Assembly (NCBI RefSeq): GCF_041915215.1
Contig: NZ_JAYSBV010000001.1
DNA: 64,000 bases
Source: Zoogloea sp021286885
GTDB taxonomy: Bacteria > Pseudomonadota > Gammaproteobacteria > Burkholderiales > Rhodocyclaceae
Direction: 5' to 3' (one strand)
How positions within the stretch are numbered: the stretch's first letter is position 1; every line of letters starts with the position of its first letter. Below are positions 43,999 to 51,752 of this stretch, piece by piece. The notes under the pieces were generated by a model. The model was not told the DNA's origin. It ran no database searches and worked only from the letters and a program-made list of their open reading frames with translations. The translations under genes and the position numbers were made by a program.

Positions 43999-45093
43999 TC
44001 ACTCCTCCACGATGGGGACCACACGCCGGGTTCGACGGGTTTTGTCCAGCACCTGACCGGCCAGCTGACCGCAGGCGGCATCCACATCATCACCCCGGGT
44101 CTTGCGGGTGGTGGTGACGATGCCTGCATCGATCAGAATTTCGGCAAACCGGCGGATACGCGGTGCGGGGGAACGACCAAAACCCGCCTCCGGGAAGGGA
44201 TTGAACGGAATCAGATTAAACTTGCACGGCACGTCCCGCGTGAGGGCGATGAGTTCCCGGGCATGGGCATCACTGTCGTTGATGCCATCCAGCATCACGT
44301 ATTCGAAGGTGATGAAATCCCGGGGCGCCTTTTCCAGGTAACGCTGGCAGGCGGCCATCAGCTCACGCAGGGGGTATTTCTGGTTGATCGGCACCAGGCG
44401 GTCGCGCAGCGCATCGTTGGAGGCATGCAGGGACACAGCCAGGGCCGTCGGGCAGGCATCCCGCAGGCGATCCATCGCCGGCACGATGCCGGAGGTGGAC
44501 ACCGTCACACGACGGCGGGAGAGGCCATAGGCATTGTCGTCCAGCATCAGCTTGAGGGCCGAGACGACATTGTCGAAATTTGCAAGGGGCTCGCCCATGC
44601 CCATCATCACCACATTGCTGATCACCCGCTCGCCGTCGGCGGTGGCGCCCAGCATGCGATTGGCCAGCCACAGCTGACCGATGATCTCGGCAGCCGTCAG
44701 GTTTCGGTTGAAACCCTGCTTGCCGGTGGAGCAGAAGGCGCAGTCGAGCGCACAACCGGCCTGGGACGAAATGCACAACGTCCCACGACTGGTTTCGGGA
44801 ATGTAAACCGTTTCCACCGCATTGCCATTGCCCACATCGAGCAACCACTTGCGGGTGCCGTCGGTCGATACGCTGTCGCGCACCGGAACCGGGGGCTGCA
44901 CGCAAGCCGTCGCTGCGAGCTTGGCCCGCAGCGACTTGGCAACGTCGGTCATTTGGTCGAAGTCGGTTGCGCCGAAGCGATGCACCCAGCGGAGCACCTG
45001 GCGCGCACGAAACGGCTTCTCACCTTGCTGGGCGAACCAGTCGGTGAGGGCTTCAGCATCGAAATCGAGAAGATTGACCACGTCAATGTCCAT
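43999..45093 (-). CDS. rlmN: Dual-specificity RNA methyltransferase RlmN
   Basis: A 364-residue radical-SAM enzyme methylating C2 of A2503 in 23S rRNA and A37 in some tRNAs. The cluster motif CALDCAFC places Cys114, Cys118 and Cys121, preceded by RGTLCISSQAG. A late cysteine in DVDAACGQLAG near residue 344 is the one that forms the methyl-cysteine intermediate pair. Also visible: MGMGEPLANFDNV and NPFPEAGFGRSP. It is 48 bases after ndk, with an 8-bp hairpin (45116-45135) in the gap. Confidence 0.97.
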   Translation of the reverse strand: MDIDVVNLLDFDAEALTDWFAQQGEKPFRARQVLRWVHRFGATDFDQMTDVAKSLRAKLAATACVQPPVPVRDSVSTDGTRKWLLDVGNGNAVETVYIPETSRGTLCISSQAGCALDCAFCSTGKQGFNRNLTAAEIIGQLWLANRMLGATADGERVISNVVMMGMGEPLANFDNVVSALKLMLDDNAYGLSRRRVTVSTSGIVPAMDRLRDACPTALAVSLHASNDALRDRLVPINQKYPLRELMAACQRYLEKAPRDFITFEYVMLDGINDSDAHARELIALTRDVPCKFNLIPFNPFPEAGFGRSPAPRIRRFAEILIDAGIVTTTRKTRGDDVDAACGQLAGQVLDKTRRTRRVVPIVEE

Positions 45094-45141
45094 CCATACC
45101 AGCGGGCCGGAACCCCTTCCAGCACCCGCTGGAAGAGATCA

Positions 45142-45567
45142 TTAACGGCTGTAAACGTTCATGCCGGGGAAGAAGAAAGCAACTTCCACAGCGGCGGTTT
45201 CGGGAGCATCGGAGCCGTGCACGGCGTTGGCATCGATGGACTCGGCGAAGTCAGCGCGGATGGTGCCCTTGTCGGCCTTCTTCGGGTCGGTGGCGCCCAT
45301 CAGTTCGCGGTTCTTGGCGATGGCGTTTTCGCCTTCCAGCACTTGAATCATCACGGGGCCGGAGGTCATGAAGGACACCAGATCCTTGAAGAAGGGGCGC
45401 TCTTTGTGCACGGCGTAGAATTCGCCAGCTTCACGCTCGGACAGGTAGGCCAGCTTGGCAGCCACGACCTTCAGGCCAGCGCCTTCGAAACGGGCGTAGA
45501 TCTGACCGATCACGTTCTTGGCGACGGCATCGGGCTTGATGATGGAAAGGGTACGTTCAATGGCCAT
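45142..45567 (-). CDS. ndk: Nucleoside diphosphate kinase
   Basis: A 141-residue cytoplasmic enzyme that equalises nucleoside triphosphate pools. The active-site histidine is His117 in NAVHGSDA; the N-terminus ERTLSIIKPDAVAKNVIG and RPFFKDLVSFMTSGP are standard. GGAG lies 9-10 bases before the ATG. It is the first gene of the long minus-strand array. A TAAAAT box on the minus strand near 45615 may belong to its promoter, but no good -35 was seen. Confidence 0.97.
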   Translation of the reverse strand: MAIERTLSIIKPDAVAKNVIGQIYARFEGAGLKVVAAKLAYLSEREAGEFYAVHKERPFFKDLVSFMTSGPVMIQVLEGENAIAKNRELMGATDPKKADKGTIRADFAESIDANAVHGSDAPETAAVEVAFFFPGMNVYSR

Positions 45568-45714
45568 GAGGCTAGACTCCAGTTAGTCAAACAATGGTCT
45601 GAAAGACCGAAAGCTTACGATTTTAGCAGGTTGGCAGCCGGGATCGGGGGTTTTAACCGACAACTACACCACAGCCCCCTGCGCCGGACGCCCATCCGGG
45701 CATCCAGAAGCAGA

Positions 45715-45736
45715 AAGGGAGCCCTCGGGCCCCCTT
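45715..45736 (-). terminator. Terminator after the Rieske oxygenase gene
   Basis: A GC-rich stem (AAGGGAGCCC against GGGCCCCCTT, one mismatch) followed on the minus strand by TTTCTGCTT, about 35 bases after the stop at 45771. The 200 bases between this gene and ndk hold nothing else recognisable. Confidence 0.7.
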
Positions 45737-45770
45737 CCCAGCCGCCACCCGCGAGGGTGAACAAGGCACG

Positions 45771-46883
45771 TTACAGCTGCGCGACATGCGACGCCATGAT
45801 GCGCCGGTAGAACTCGTGGAAGTGCTGCATCCCGTCTTCGTAGGGCGACTGGTAGGGCCCCACTTCGCTACGGCCTTCCTTGAACAGGGCGTAACGGCCC
45901 CGATCCATGCGCTCGCCGATGTCGTCGTCTTCGATGGCGGTTTCCATGTAGGCCGCCTGTTCGGCATCGACGAAATCCCGCTCGAACTCCACCACATCTT
46001 CCGGGTAGTAGAACTCCACCACGTTGGTGGTGTGGTTCACATCGCGGGGAATCAGGGTGCTCACCACCAGCACGTTCGGATACCACTCCACCATGATGTT
46101 GGGGAAGTAGGTCAGCCAGATGGCGCCGTGGCGGGGCATTTCGCCGCCGTGGTAGGCAAGCACCGCCTCGTGCCAGCGCTGGTAGGCCGGCGAACCGGGC
46201 TTCTTGAGGGAGGTGATCCCCACCCGCTGCACAGAGTACCAGTCACCAAACTGCCAGGTCAGATCGTCACAGGTGACGAACTTGCCCAGGCCCGGGTGAT
46301 AGGGCTCCACGTGATAGTCTTCCAGATAGACCTCAATGAAGGTCTTCCAGTTGTAATTGCACTCGTGCAGCTCGACCTTGTCGAGCTTGTAGCCGGCAAA
46401 GTTCAGCTCCGTGGCCAGCTGCATCCCGCCCAAATCGGCGTTGGCCGAGCGGGGGCCCTTGAACAGCAGCCCCTGCCAGCGCTCAAGCTTTTCACGGCTG
46501 AGGTTGAGACAGGGATTGTCCGGAAAATGCGGCGCACCGATCAGCAGCCCTTCCGGGTTGTAGGTCCAGCGGTGAATGGGGCACACGATGTTGCGGTCCA
46601 CCGAGCCCTGGCCTTGCAGCATGACGGCCTGGCGATGGCGACAGATGTTGGACATCTGATGGAAGCCATCTTCACGATTGACCAGCAGCTTGGAGTGATC
46701 CAGCCACTCCAGGGAGCGAAACTGGTTGGTCTCCGGCACCATCAGCTCATGGCCGACGTAGCCAGGACCGGCATCGAAGAGGAGACGCTTCTCCAGTTCA
46801 AAGATTTTTTCGTCGAAATACCACGATACCGGCAACTGGGAAACTGCCGGCGCAAGATGTGCCTGAGAAGCGATGTCAGACAT
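45771..46883 (-). CDS. Rieske-type ring-hydroxylating oxygenase, alpha subunit-like
   Basis: A 370-residue Rieske non-haem iron oxygenase. The [2Fe-2S] ligands are Cys81 and His83 (CRHR) and Cys101 and His104 (CPIH), with 17 residues between HxR and CPIH. The mononuclear iron site is NWKTFIEVYLEDYHVEPYHPG with His191 and His196; a late acidic stretch IEDDDIGERM supplies the probable carboxylate. No reductase or beta subunit is adjacent. The start has AGGGGG six bases upstream. It is divergent from xseB-ispA-dxs. The substrate cannot be read; relatives act on quaternary amines, aromatics or sterol-like molecules. Confidence 0.88.
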   Translation of the reverse strand: MSDIASQAHLAPAVSQLPVSWYFDEKIFELEKRLLFDAGPGYVGHELMVPETNQFRSLEWLDHSKLLVNREDGFHQMSNICRHRQAVMLQGQGSVDRNIVCPIHRWTYNPEGLLIGAPHFPDNPCLNLSREKLERWQGLLFKGPRSANADLGGMQLATELNFAGYKLDKVELHECNYNWKTFIEVYLEDYHVEPYHPGLGKFVTCDDLTWQFGDWYSVQRVGITSLKKPGSPAYQRWHEAVLAYHGGEMPRHGAIWLTYFPNIMVEWYPNVLVVSTLIPRDVNHTTNVVEFYYPEDVVEFERDFVDAEQAAYMETAIEDDDIGERMDRGRYALFKEGRSEVGPYQSPYEDGMQHFHEFYRRIMASHVAQL

Positions 46884-46929
46884 CCCGAACCCCCTTTTCT
46901 AAGCGAAAGCCCGAAACGCAAAACCGACG

Positions 46930-46935
46930 ATTATA
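46930..46935 (-). promoter_or_regulatory. Candidate -10 box of the Rieske oxygenase gene
   Basis: A perfect TATAAT on the minus strand about 47 bases before the ATG; the -35 region is poor. It is back to back with the xseB promoter. Confidence 0.45.
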
Positions 46936-46948
46936 CAGGATAGGAGGT

Positions 46949-46978
46949 TTGACCAGAAGCCCCGCGTTAGGCTATTTT
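46949..46978 (+). promoter_or_regulatory. Candidate promoter of xseB-ispA-dxs
   Basis: TTGACC (46949-46954), 18 bases, TATTTT (46973-46978). It would give a leader of about 30 bases before xseB. Confidence 0.5.
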
Positions 46979-47014
46979 TACGCTTTCCCCCAATACGCCC
47001 ATTTTCGGCCACGC

Positions 47015-47245
47015 ATGGTCAAGAAAGCCGCCCCCGCCCCCAGCTTTGAAAACGCCGTTGCCGAACTGGAACAGATCGTCCACGACATGGAAAACGGCCA
47101 GATGCCGCTGGATCAGGCCCTTGCCGCCTACCAGCGCGGCACCCAGCTGCTGCGCAGCTGCCAAGATGCCCTGAACCGCGCCGAACAGACCATCCGCACG
47201 CTCGAAGCCGAGGCTTCCGGCACCTCCGACGAGGCCCAATCATGA
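47015..47245 (+). CDS. xseB: Exodeoxyribonuclease VII small subunit
   Basis: A 76-residue helical protein that binds the large subunit XseA. The family core SFENAVAELEQIVHDMENGQMPLDQALAAYQRG is complete. The frame is open back to 46859 but the added part is not conserved in character and would run through the promoter, so ATG 47015 was chosen; a ribosome-binding site is not obvious. It overlaps ispA by 4 bases, the usual xseB-ispA-dxs order. Confidence 0.93.
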   Translation: MVKKAAPAPSFENAVAELEQIVHDMENGQMPLDQALAAYQRGTQLLRSCQDALNRAEQTIRTLEAEASGTSDEAQS

Positions 47246-48138
47246 GCACCCTCAGCTTTGCCGACTGGATGGGCTCCATCCAGCAACGTACCGAAACCGC
47301 CCTGGGCCAATGCCTGCCCGCCGCCACCCTCCTCCCGACCCGCCTGCACGAAGCCATGCGCTACGCCGTGCTGGGCGGCGGCAAACGGGTGCGCCCGCTG
47401 CTGGTACACGCCGCCGGGCTGATCTCCGGCGCCGCCCCCGAGCGCCTGGACCGGGTGTCCTGTGCGCTGGAGCTGATCCACGCCTACTCCCTGGTGCACG
47501 ACGACATGCCCTGCATGGATGACGACACCCTGCGCCGGGGCAAGCCCACCGTCCACGTCCAGTACGATGACGCCACCGCGCTCCTGGTGGGCGACGCCCT
47601 CCAGACCCTCGCCTTCCAGCACATCAGCGAAGCCCCGGTATGCGACGACCCGCTCCAGCAGCTCGCCATGATGCGCCAGCTCGCCATTGCTGCCGGCTCC
47701 CGGGGCATGGCCGGCGGCCAGGCCATCGACCTGGACTCCGTGGGCAAGCAGCTCTCCCTGGCCGAACTGGAGCTGATGCACATCCACAAAACCGGCGCCC
47801 TGATCCGGGCTTCGGTCTGCCTTGGCGTACAATGCGGCCAGGCGCCCGACGCGGCCGCCCTGGAAAGCCTGGACCACGTGGGCAAGGTCATCGGCCTGCT
47901 GTTCCAGGTGGTGGATGACATCCTCGATGCCGAGGCCGACACCGCCACCCTGGGCAAGACCGCTGGCAAGGACGCCGCCAACGACAAGCCCACCTACGTG
48001 AGCCTGCTTGGCGTGAGCCGCGCCCGCGCCCTGGCCGAAGAACTCTGCCAGGATGCCCTGGACCGCCTCGCCCCCTATGGCGACGCCGCCCAGCGCCTGG
48101 CCGAACTCACCCGCTACATCGTGCGTCGCCAGTTCTGA
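47242..48138 (+). CDS. ispA: Farnesyl diphosphate synthase
   Basis: A 298-residue short-chain prenyltransferase making geranyl and farnesyl diphosphate. The first aspartate-rich motif is DDMPCMDDD from residue 87 and the second is DDILD near 228; KRVRPLL binds diphosphate at about 48-54. The residues just before the first motif (LIHAYSLVH) have the aromatic at the position that limits chain length to C15. It overlaps xseB by 4 bases. Confidence 0.96.
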   Translation: MSTLSFADWMGSIQQRTETALGQCLPAATLLPTRLHEAMRYAVLGGGKRVRPLLVHAAGLISGAAPERLDRVSCALELIHAYSLVHDDMPCMDDDTLRRGKPTVHVQYDDATALLVGDALQTLAFQHISEAPVCDDPLQQLAMMRQLAIAAGSRGMAGGQAIDLDSVGKQLSLAELELMHIHKTGALIRASVCLGVQCGQAPDAAALESLDHVGKVIGLLFQVVDDILDAEADTATLGKTAGKDAANDKPTYVSLLGVSRARALAEELCQDALDRLAPYGDAAQRLAELTRYIVRRQF

Positions 48139-48187
48139 GCCCCCATCCGGCCCAGCACCCGCGCCCCACCAGAACACTATTAACGAC

Positions 48188-48199
48188 CCGGTAAACCGG
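48188..48199 (+). promoter_or_regulatory. Palindrome directly before the dxs start
   Basis: CCGGT-AA-ACCGG ends one base before the dxs ATG and covers the only GGA near the start. It could mask the ribosome-binding region or serve as an operator; evidence is positional only. Confidence 0.3.
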
Positions 48200-48200
48200 A

Positions 48201-50096
48201 ATGCCTCCTGTAACGCAGCCAGCCACTCCCCGCTCCAGCCTGCTGGAAAGCATCACCTGTCCGGCAGACCTGCGCAAACTCGACCCCGGCCAGCTCCCGG
48301 CCCTGGCGGACGAACTGCGCCATTTCCTGATCGACTCCGTCTCCCGCACCGGCGGTCACCTGTCCTCCAACCTGGGGACGGTGGAACTGACCGTTGCCCT
48401 GCACTACGTCTTCAACACCCCCGAAGACCGCATCGTCTGGGACGTGGGTCATCAGACCTACGCCCACAAGATCCTCACTGGCCGCCGCGAAGCCATGGCC
48501 GGCCTGCGCCAGTACCACGGGATCTCGGGCTTCCCGCGCCGCTGCGAGAGCGACTACGACACCTTCGGCACCGCCCACTCCTCCACCTCCATCTCGGCAG
48601 CCCTGGGCATGTCCGAGGCCGCCCGGCTGCGGGGTGAGGATCGGCGCGCCATTGCCGTGATCGGGGACGGCGCCATGTCGGCTGGGATGGCCTTCGAGGC
48701 CCTCAACAACGCTGGCGACATCCGGGACACCAATCTGCTGGTGATCCTCAACGACAATGAGATGTCCATCTCGCCGCCGGTGGGCGCCCTCAACAAGCAC
48801 CTGTCCCGGCTGCTCTCGGGGCGCATCTACAACGGCGCCCGCAAGATCGGCAAACGCTTCCTCGAAAACCTGCCGCCCCCCGTGTTCGAACTGGCCAAGC
48901 GCACCGAAGAGCACGTGAAGGGCATGGTGATGCCCGGCACCCTGTTTGAAGAATTCGGCTTCAACTACATCGGCCCCATCGACGGCCACGACCTGGAATC
49001 CCTGCTCCCCACCCTGCAGAACCTGCGCACCCTGAAGGGGCCCCAGTTCCTGCATGTAATCACCCGCAAGGGTCAGGGTTACAAGCTGGCCGAAGCCGAC
49101 CCCATTCTGTACCACGGGGTCAGCAAGTTCGACCACACCGCCGGCATTACCCCCAGCAGCGGCAAGGGCGGCGGCAAGCTCACCTACACCCAGGTGTTCG
49201 GCGACTGGCTGTGCGACATGGCCAAGCAGGACAAACAGCTCGTGGCCATCACCCCCGCCATGCGCGAGGGCTCCGGCATGGTGCGCTTTGCCCATGAGTA
49301 CCCGAGCCGCTTCTACGACGTGGGGATCGCCGAGCAGCACGCCCTCACCTTTGGCGCGGGCATGGCCTGTGAAGGCTTCAAGCCGGTGGTGGCGATCTAC
49401 TCCACCTTCCTGCAGCGGGCCTACGACCAGCTGATCCACGACATCGCCCTCCAGAACCTGCCGGTTTTGCTGGCCATCGACCGGGCCGGGCTGGTGGGGG
49501 CCGATGGCGCCACCCACCACGGGGCCTTCGACCTGTCTTACATGCTGTGCGTGCCCAACCTGACCATCTTCTGTCCGGCCGACGAAAACGAATGCCGCCA
49601 GATGCTGTTCACCGCCTACCACCACGCGGGCCCCACCGCCGTGCGCTACCCGCGTGGCAGCGGCCTGGGCATCACCCCGAACAAGGAAATGCAGGCCCTG
49701 CCCATCGGCAAGGGCGAACTGCGCCGCCAGGGCAAGGGCATTGCCCTGCTCGCCTTTGGCAGCATGCTGGCACCGGCCCTGAAGGTGGGCGAGGCCCTGG
49801 ATGCCACGGTGGCCAACATGCGCTTCGCCAAGCCCATCGACCGGGATCTGGTGCTCCAGCTGGCCGATGAGCACCAACTTCTGGTCAGCCTGGAAGAAAA
49901 CGCCCTGCCCGGCGGCGTAGGCGGCGAAGTGGCACGCATTCTGCAAGAAGCGGGCAAGACCACCCGGCTGCTGTGCCTGGGCCTGCCGGACCGCTTCATC
50001 GACCACGGCGACCAATCCCAGCTGATGACCGAAATCGGCCTCGACCCTGCAGCCATCCAGGCCCGCATAGCCGAGATCTATCCGGGCAATAGTTGA
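48201..50096 (+). CDS. dxs: 1-deoxy-D-xylulose-5-phosphate synthase
   Basis: A 631-residue thiamine diphosphate enzyme, first step of the methylerythritol phosphate pathway (pyruvate plus glyceraldehyde-3-phosphate). The N-terminal domain has SRTGGHLSSNLGTVELTVALH and the cofactor motif GDGAMSAGMAFEALNNAG; the second domain has FYDVGIAEQHALTFGAGMA with the conserved Glu, and the C-terminal domain begins near 500. ATG 48201 is the only start near the conserved N-terminus and lacks a clear ribosome-binding site. It lies 62 bases after ispA. Confidence 0.96.
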   Translation: MPPVTQPATPRSSLLESITCPADLRKLDPGQLPALADELRHFLIDSVSRTGGHLSSNLGTVELTVALHYVFNTPEDRIVWDVGHQTYAHKILTGRREAMAGLRQYHGISGFPRRCESDYDTFGTAHSSTSISAALGMSEAARLRGEDRRAIAVIGDGAMSAGMAFEALNNAGDIRDTNLLVILNDNEMSISPPVGALNKHLSRLLSGRIYNGARKIGKRFLENLPPPVFELAKRTEEHVKGMVMPGTLFEEFGFNYIGPIDGHDLESLLPTLQNLRTLKGPQFLHVITRKGQGYKLAEADPILYHGVSKFDHTAGITPSSGKGGGKLTYTQVFGDWLCDMAKQDKQLVAITPAMREGSGMVRFAHEYPSRFYDVGIAEQHALTFGAGMACEGFKPVVAIYSTFLQRAYDQLIHDIALQNLPVLLAIDRAGLVGADGATHHGAFDLSYMLCVPNLTIFCPADENECRQMLFTAYHHAGPTAVRYPRGSGLGITPNKEMQALPIGKGELRRQGKGIALLAFGSMLAPALKVGEALDATVANMRFAKPIDRDLVLQLADEHQLLVSLEENALPGGVGGEVARILQEAGKTTRLLCLGLPDRFIDHGDQSQLMTEIGLDPAAIQARIAEIYPGNS

Positions 50097-50121
50097 GTGC
50101 ACTTGTCGGGAATGTTAGGAT
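50093..50121 (+). promoter_or_regulatory. Candidate promoter of folE2
   Basis: TTGAGT (50093-50098), 17 bases, TAGGAT (50116-50121); each matches 4 of 6 consensus bases. The -35 overlaps the dxs stop. Confidence 0.4.
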
Positions 50122-50133
50122 CAAAACACTAAA

Positions 50134-50196
50134 GGGCGGCCCAGGCCCTGCGTGGCGCCCACCCGCCCCACGCAGCCCCGGGCCGGTCCCCATTCA
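50134..50196 (+). other. GC-rich folded leader upstream of folE2
   Basis: The leader contains CTGCGTGG and its complement CCACGCAG enclosing a 12-base loop, itself flanked by GGCCC and GGGCC that can pair outside. There is no T run, so it is not a terminator. It may be a regulatory leader. Confidence 0.4.
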
Positions 50197-50216
50197 AAAA
50201 ACCCTTGAGAACAGTC

Positions 50217-51026
50217 ATGAGCACGTGTGAAGCCCCCGCCGCCATTCCGGACGTCCAGAACCTGGCCGACTCCCGCCAACTGGCGATCAACAAGGTTGGC
50301 ATCAAGTCCATCCGTCACCCGGTCAAGGTGCAGGACAAGAACGGCGAAATCCAGCATACGATCGCCGTCTTCAACATGTATGTCGGCCTGCCCCACAACT
50401 TCAAGGGCACCCACATGTCCCGCTTCGTGGAGATTCTGAACAGCCGCGAGCGGGAAATCTCGGTTGAATCCTTCGAACCGATGCTGCGTGAAATGGTGGA
50501 AAAGCTCGAAGCCGAAACCGGCCACATCGAGATGACCTTCCCCTACTTCATCAACAAGGCCGCCCCCGTGTCTGGCGTCCAGAGCCTGATGGACTACGAA
50601 GTCACCTTCACCGGCGAGATCAAGGCCGGCGGCGTCTACGAGTTCGCCATGAAGGTCGTGGTGCCCGTCACCAGCCTGTGCCCCTGCTCCAAGAAGATTT
50701 CGGCCTACGGGGCCCATAACCAGCGCTCCCACGTGACCGTGACCACCCTCACCAACAACCACTTCTGGATCGAAGAACTGGTGCAGCTGGTGGAAGGCCA
50801 AGCCTCCTGCGAGCTGTTCGGCCTGCTCAAGCGCCCGGATGAAAAGTATGTGACCGAACGCGCCTACGACAACCCCAAGTTCGTCGAAGACATGGTGCGC
50901 GACGTGGCCGGCAGCCTCAACCGGGAAGCCCGGGTGGATGCCTACGTGGTGGAATCGGAAAACTTCGAATCCATCCACAACCACTCGGCCTACGCCCTGA
51001 TCGAGCACGACAAGCGCAGCGCCTGA
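50217..51026 (+). CDS. folE2: GTP cyclohydrolase FolE2 (type IB)
   Basis: A 269-residue enzyme making dihydroneopterin triphosphate from GTP, for folate and possibly queuosine synthesis. Typical segments are FNMYVGLPHNFKGTHMSRFVE, the metal-binding TSLCPCSKKISAYGAHNQRSH with Cys155 and Cys157, and ESFESIHNHSAY-like ENFESIHNHSAYAL at the end. ATG 50217 was preferred over a TTG four codons upstream. FolE2 can use several metals and in some bacteria replaces the zinc enzyme FolE; no zinc-regulator site was recognised here. Confidence 0.95.
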   Translation: MSTCEAPAAIPDVQNLADSRQLAINKVGIKSIRHPVKVQDKNGEIQHTIAVFNMYVGLPHNFKGTHMSRFVEILNSREREISVESFEPMLREMVEKLEAETGHIEMTFPYFINKAAPVSGVQSLMDYEVTFTGEIKAGGVYEFAMKVVVPVTSLCPCSKKISAYGAHNQRSHVTVTTLTNNHFWIEELVQLVEGQASCELFGLLKRPDEKYVTERAYDNPKFVEDMVRDVAGSLNREARVDAYVVESENFESIHNHSAYALIEHDKRSA

Positions 51027-51072
51027 ACACCCGCCCCGGTTTACGAGCCGGCGCAACACGCTGCAGCACACG

Positions 51073-51110
51073 AAAAAAACGGGACGCCCTGCGGGGGGTC
51101 CCGTTTTTTT
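51073..51110. terminator. Bidirectional terminator after folE2
   Basis: A stem ACGGGAC/GTCCCGT flanked by seven A on one side and seven T on the other; total 13 bp. It ends folE2 on the plus strand and can end the convergent minus-strand sulfite reductase transcript. Confidence 0.92.
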
Positions 51111-51233
51111 GGGTGGGTACCGGGCCAAACATGGCCCTCCCTTCAGAATTGCCCGGAAGGCGTTGGCGACGCCCCACACACATCACCGCCCCCAGCAAGA
51201 TAGCCGCGCCAGCGCCCTGCCCCGGCCTGCCCT

Positions 51234-51752
51234 TCAGCCTGCATGGGCGAGCCCCTTGAGCGGCTCCCAGCTGTAGTCCCCCAGGGCCTGCAGGGCGGCC
51301 TCGGGGGACTGGTCGGGCCGCAGGCTGAGGGCGTCAAACCCGCAGCGGGCCAGGAAATACACCTGATCGCGCAGCACGTCGCCGAAGGCGCGCAATTCGC
51401 CCCGATAACAGCAGCGTCCCCGCAGCAGGCGGGCGGTGGTGTAGCCGCGCCCATCGGTGAACACCGGAAAATGTACGGCCACCAGGGGCAGCGTGGGCAG
51501 ATCCGGGAGCAGCACTTCCGGATCGTCCGCCGGGCCGAGCCACACGCCCCAGCAGGGGCTGCGCCGGGTGGGCCCTAGCACCAGCCAGTGGGCCAGGGGC
51601 AAGACCAGGGGCTGCCGGGCGGCGTCGGGGGGCAAGGGGGCGGCAGGGTCGAGCTGCCAGATCCAGGGGTCTGGGGTGCAGCGGGCCGGCGGGCCCGGGC
51701 GGATCAGGTGCAGGGCCGAGGGCACGGCGATGGGCTGGACGGGGGCGTTCAT
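51234..51752 (-). CDS. DUF934 protein
   Basis: A 172-residue soluble protein with the DUF934 pattern in its second half: VHFPVFTDGRGYTTARLLR, ELRAFGDVLRDQVYFLARCGFDAL. The N-terminal half is proline-rich and variable. DUF934 proteins regularly follow sulfite reductase genes in proteobacteria and are thought to serve assimilatory sulfate reduction; no catalytic activity is known. It overlaps the reductase stop by 4 bases. The usual next gene, cysH, is not present here. Confidence 0.87.
   Translation of the reverse strand: MNAPVQPIAVPSALHLIRPGPPARCTPDPWIWQLDPAAPLPPDAARQPLVLPLAHWLVLGPTRRSPCWGVWLGPADDPEVLLPDLPTLPLVAVHFPVFTDGRGYTTARLLRGRCCYRGELRAFGDVLRDQVYFLARCGFDALSLRPDQSPEAALQALGDYSWEPLKGLAHAG

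Noticed and set aside
46859..47014. 52-residue N-terminal extension of xseB
   Set aside because: It would begin inside the Rieske oxygenase gene and run through the likely promoter; XseB proteins are about 75-85 residues.
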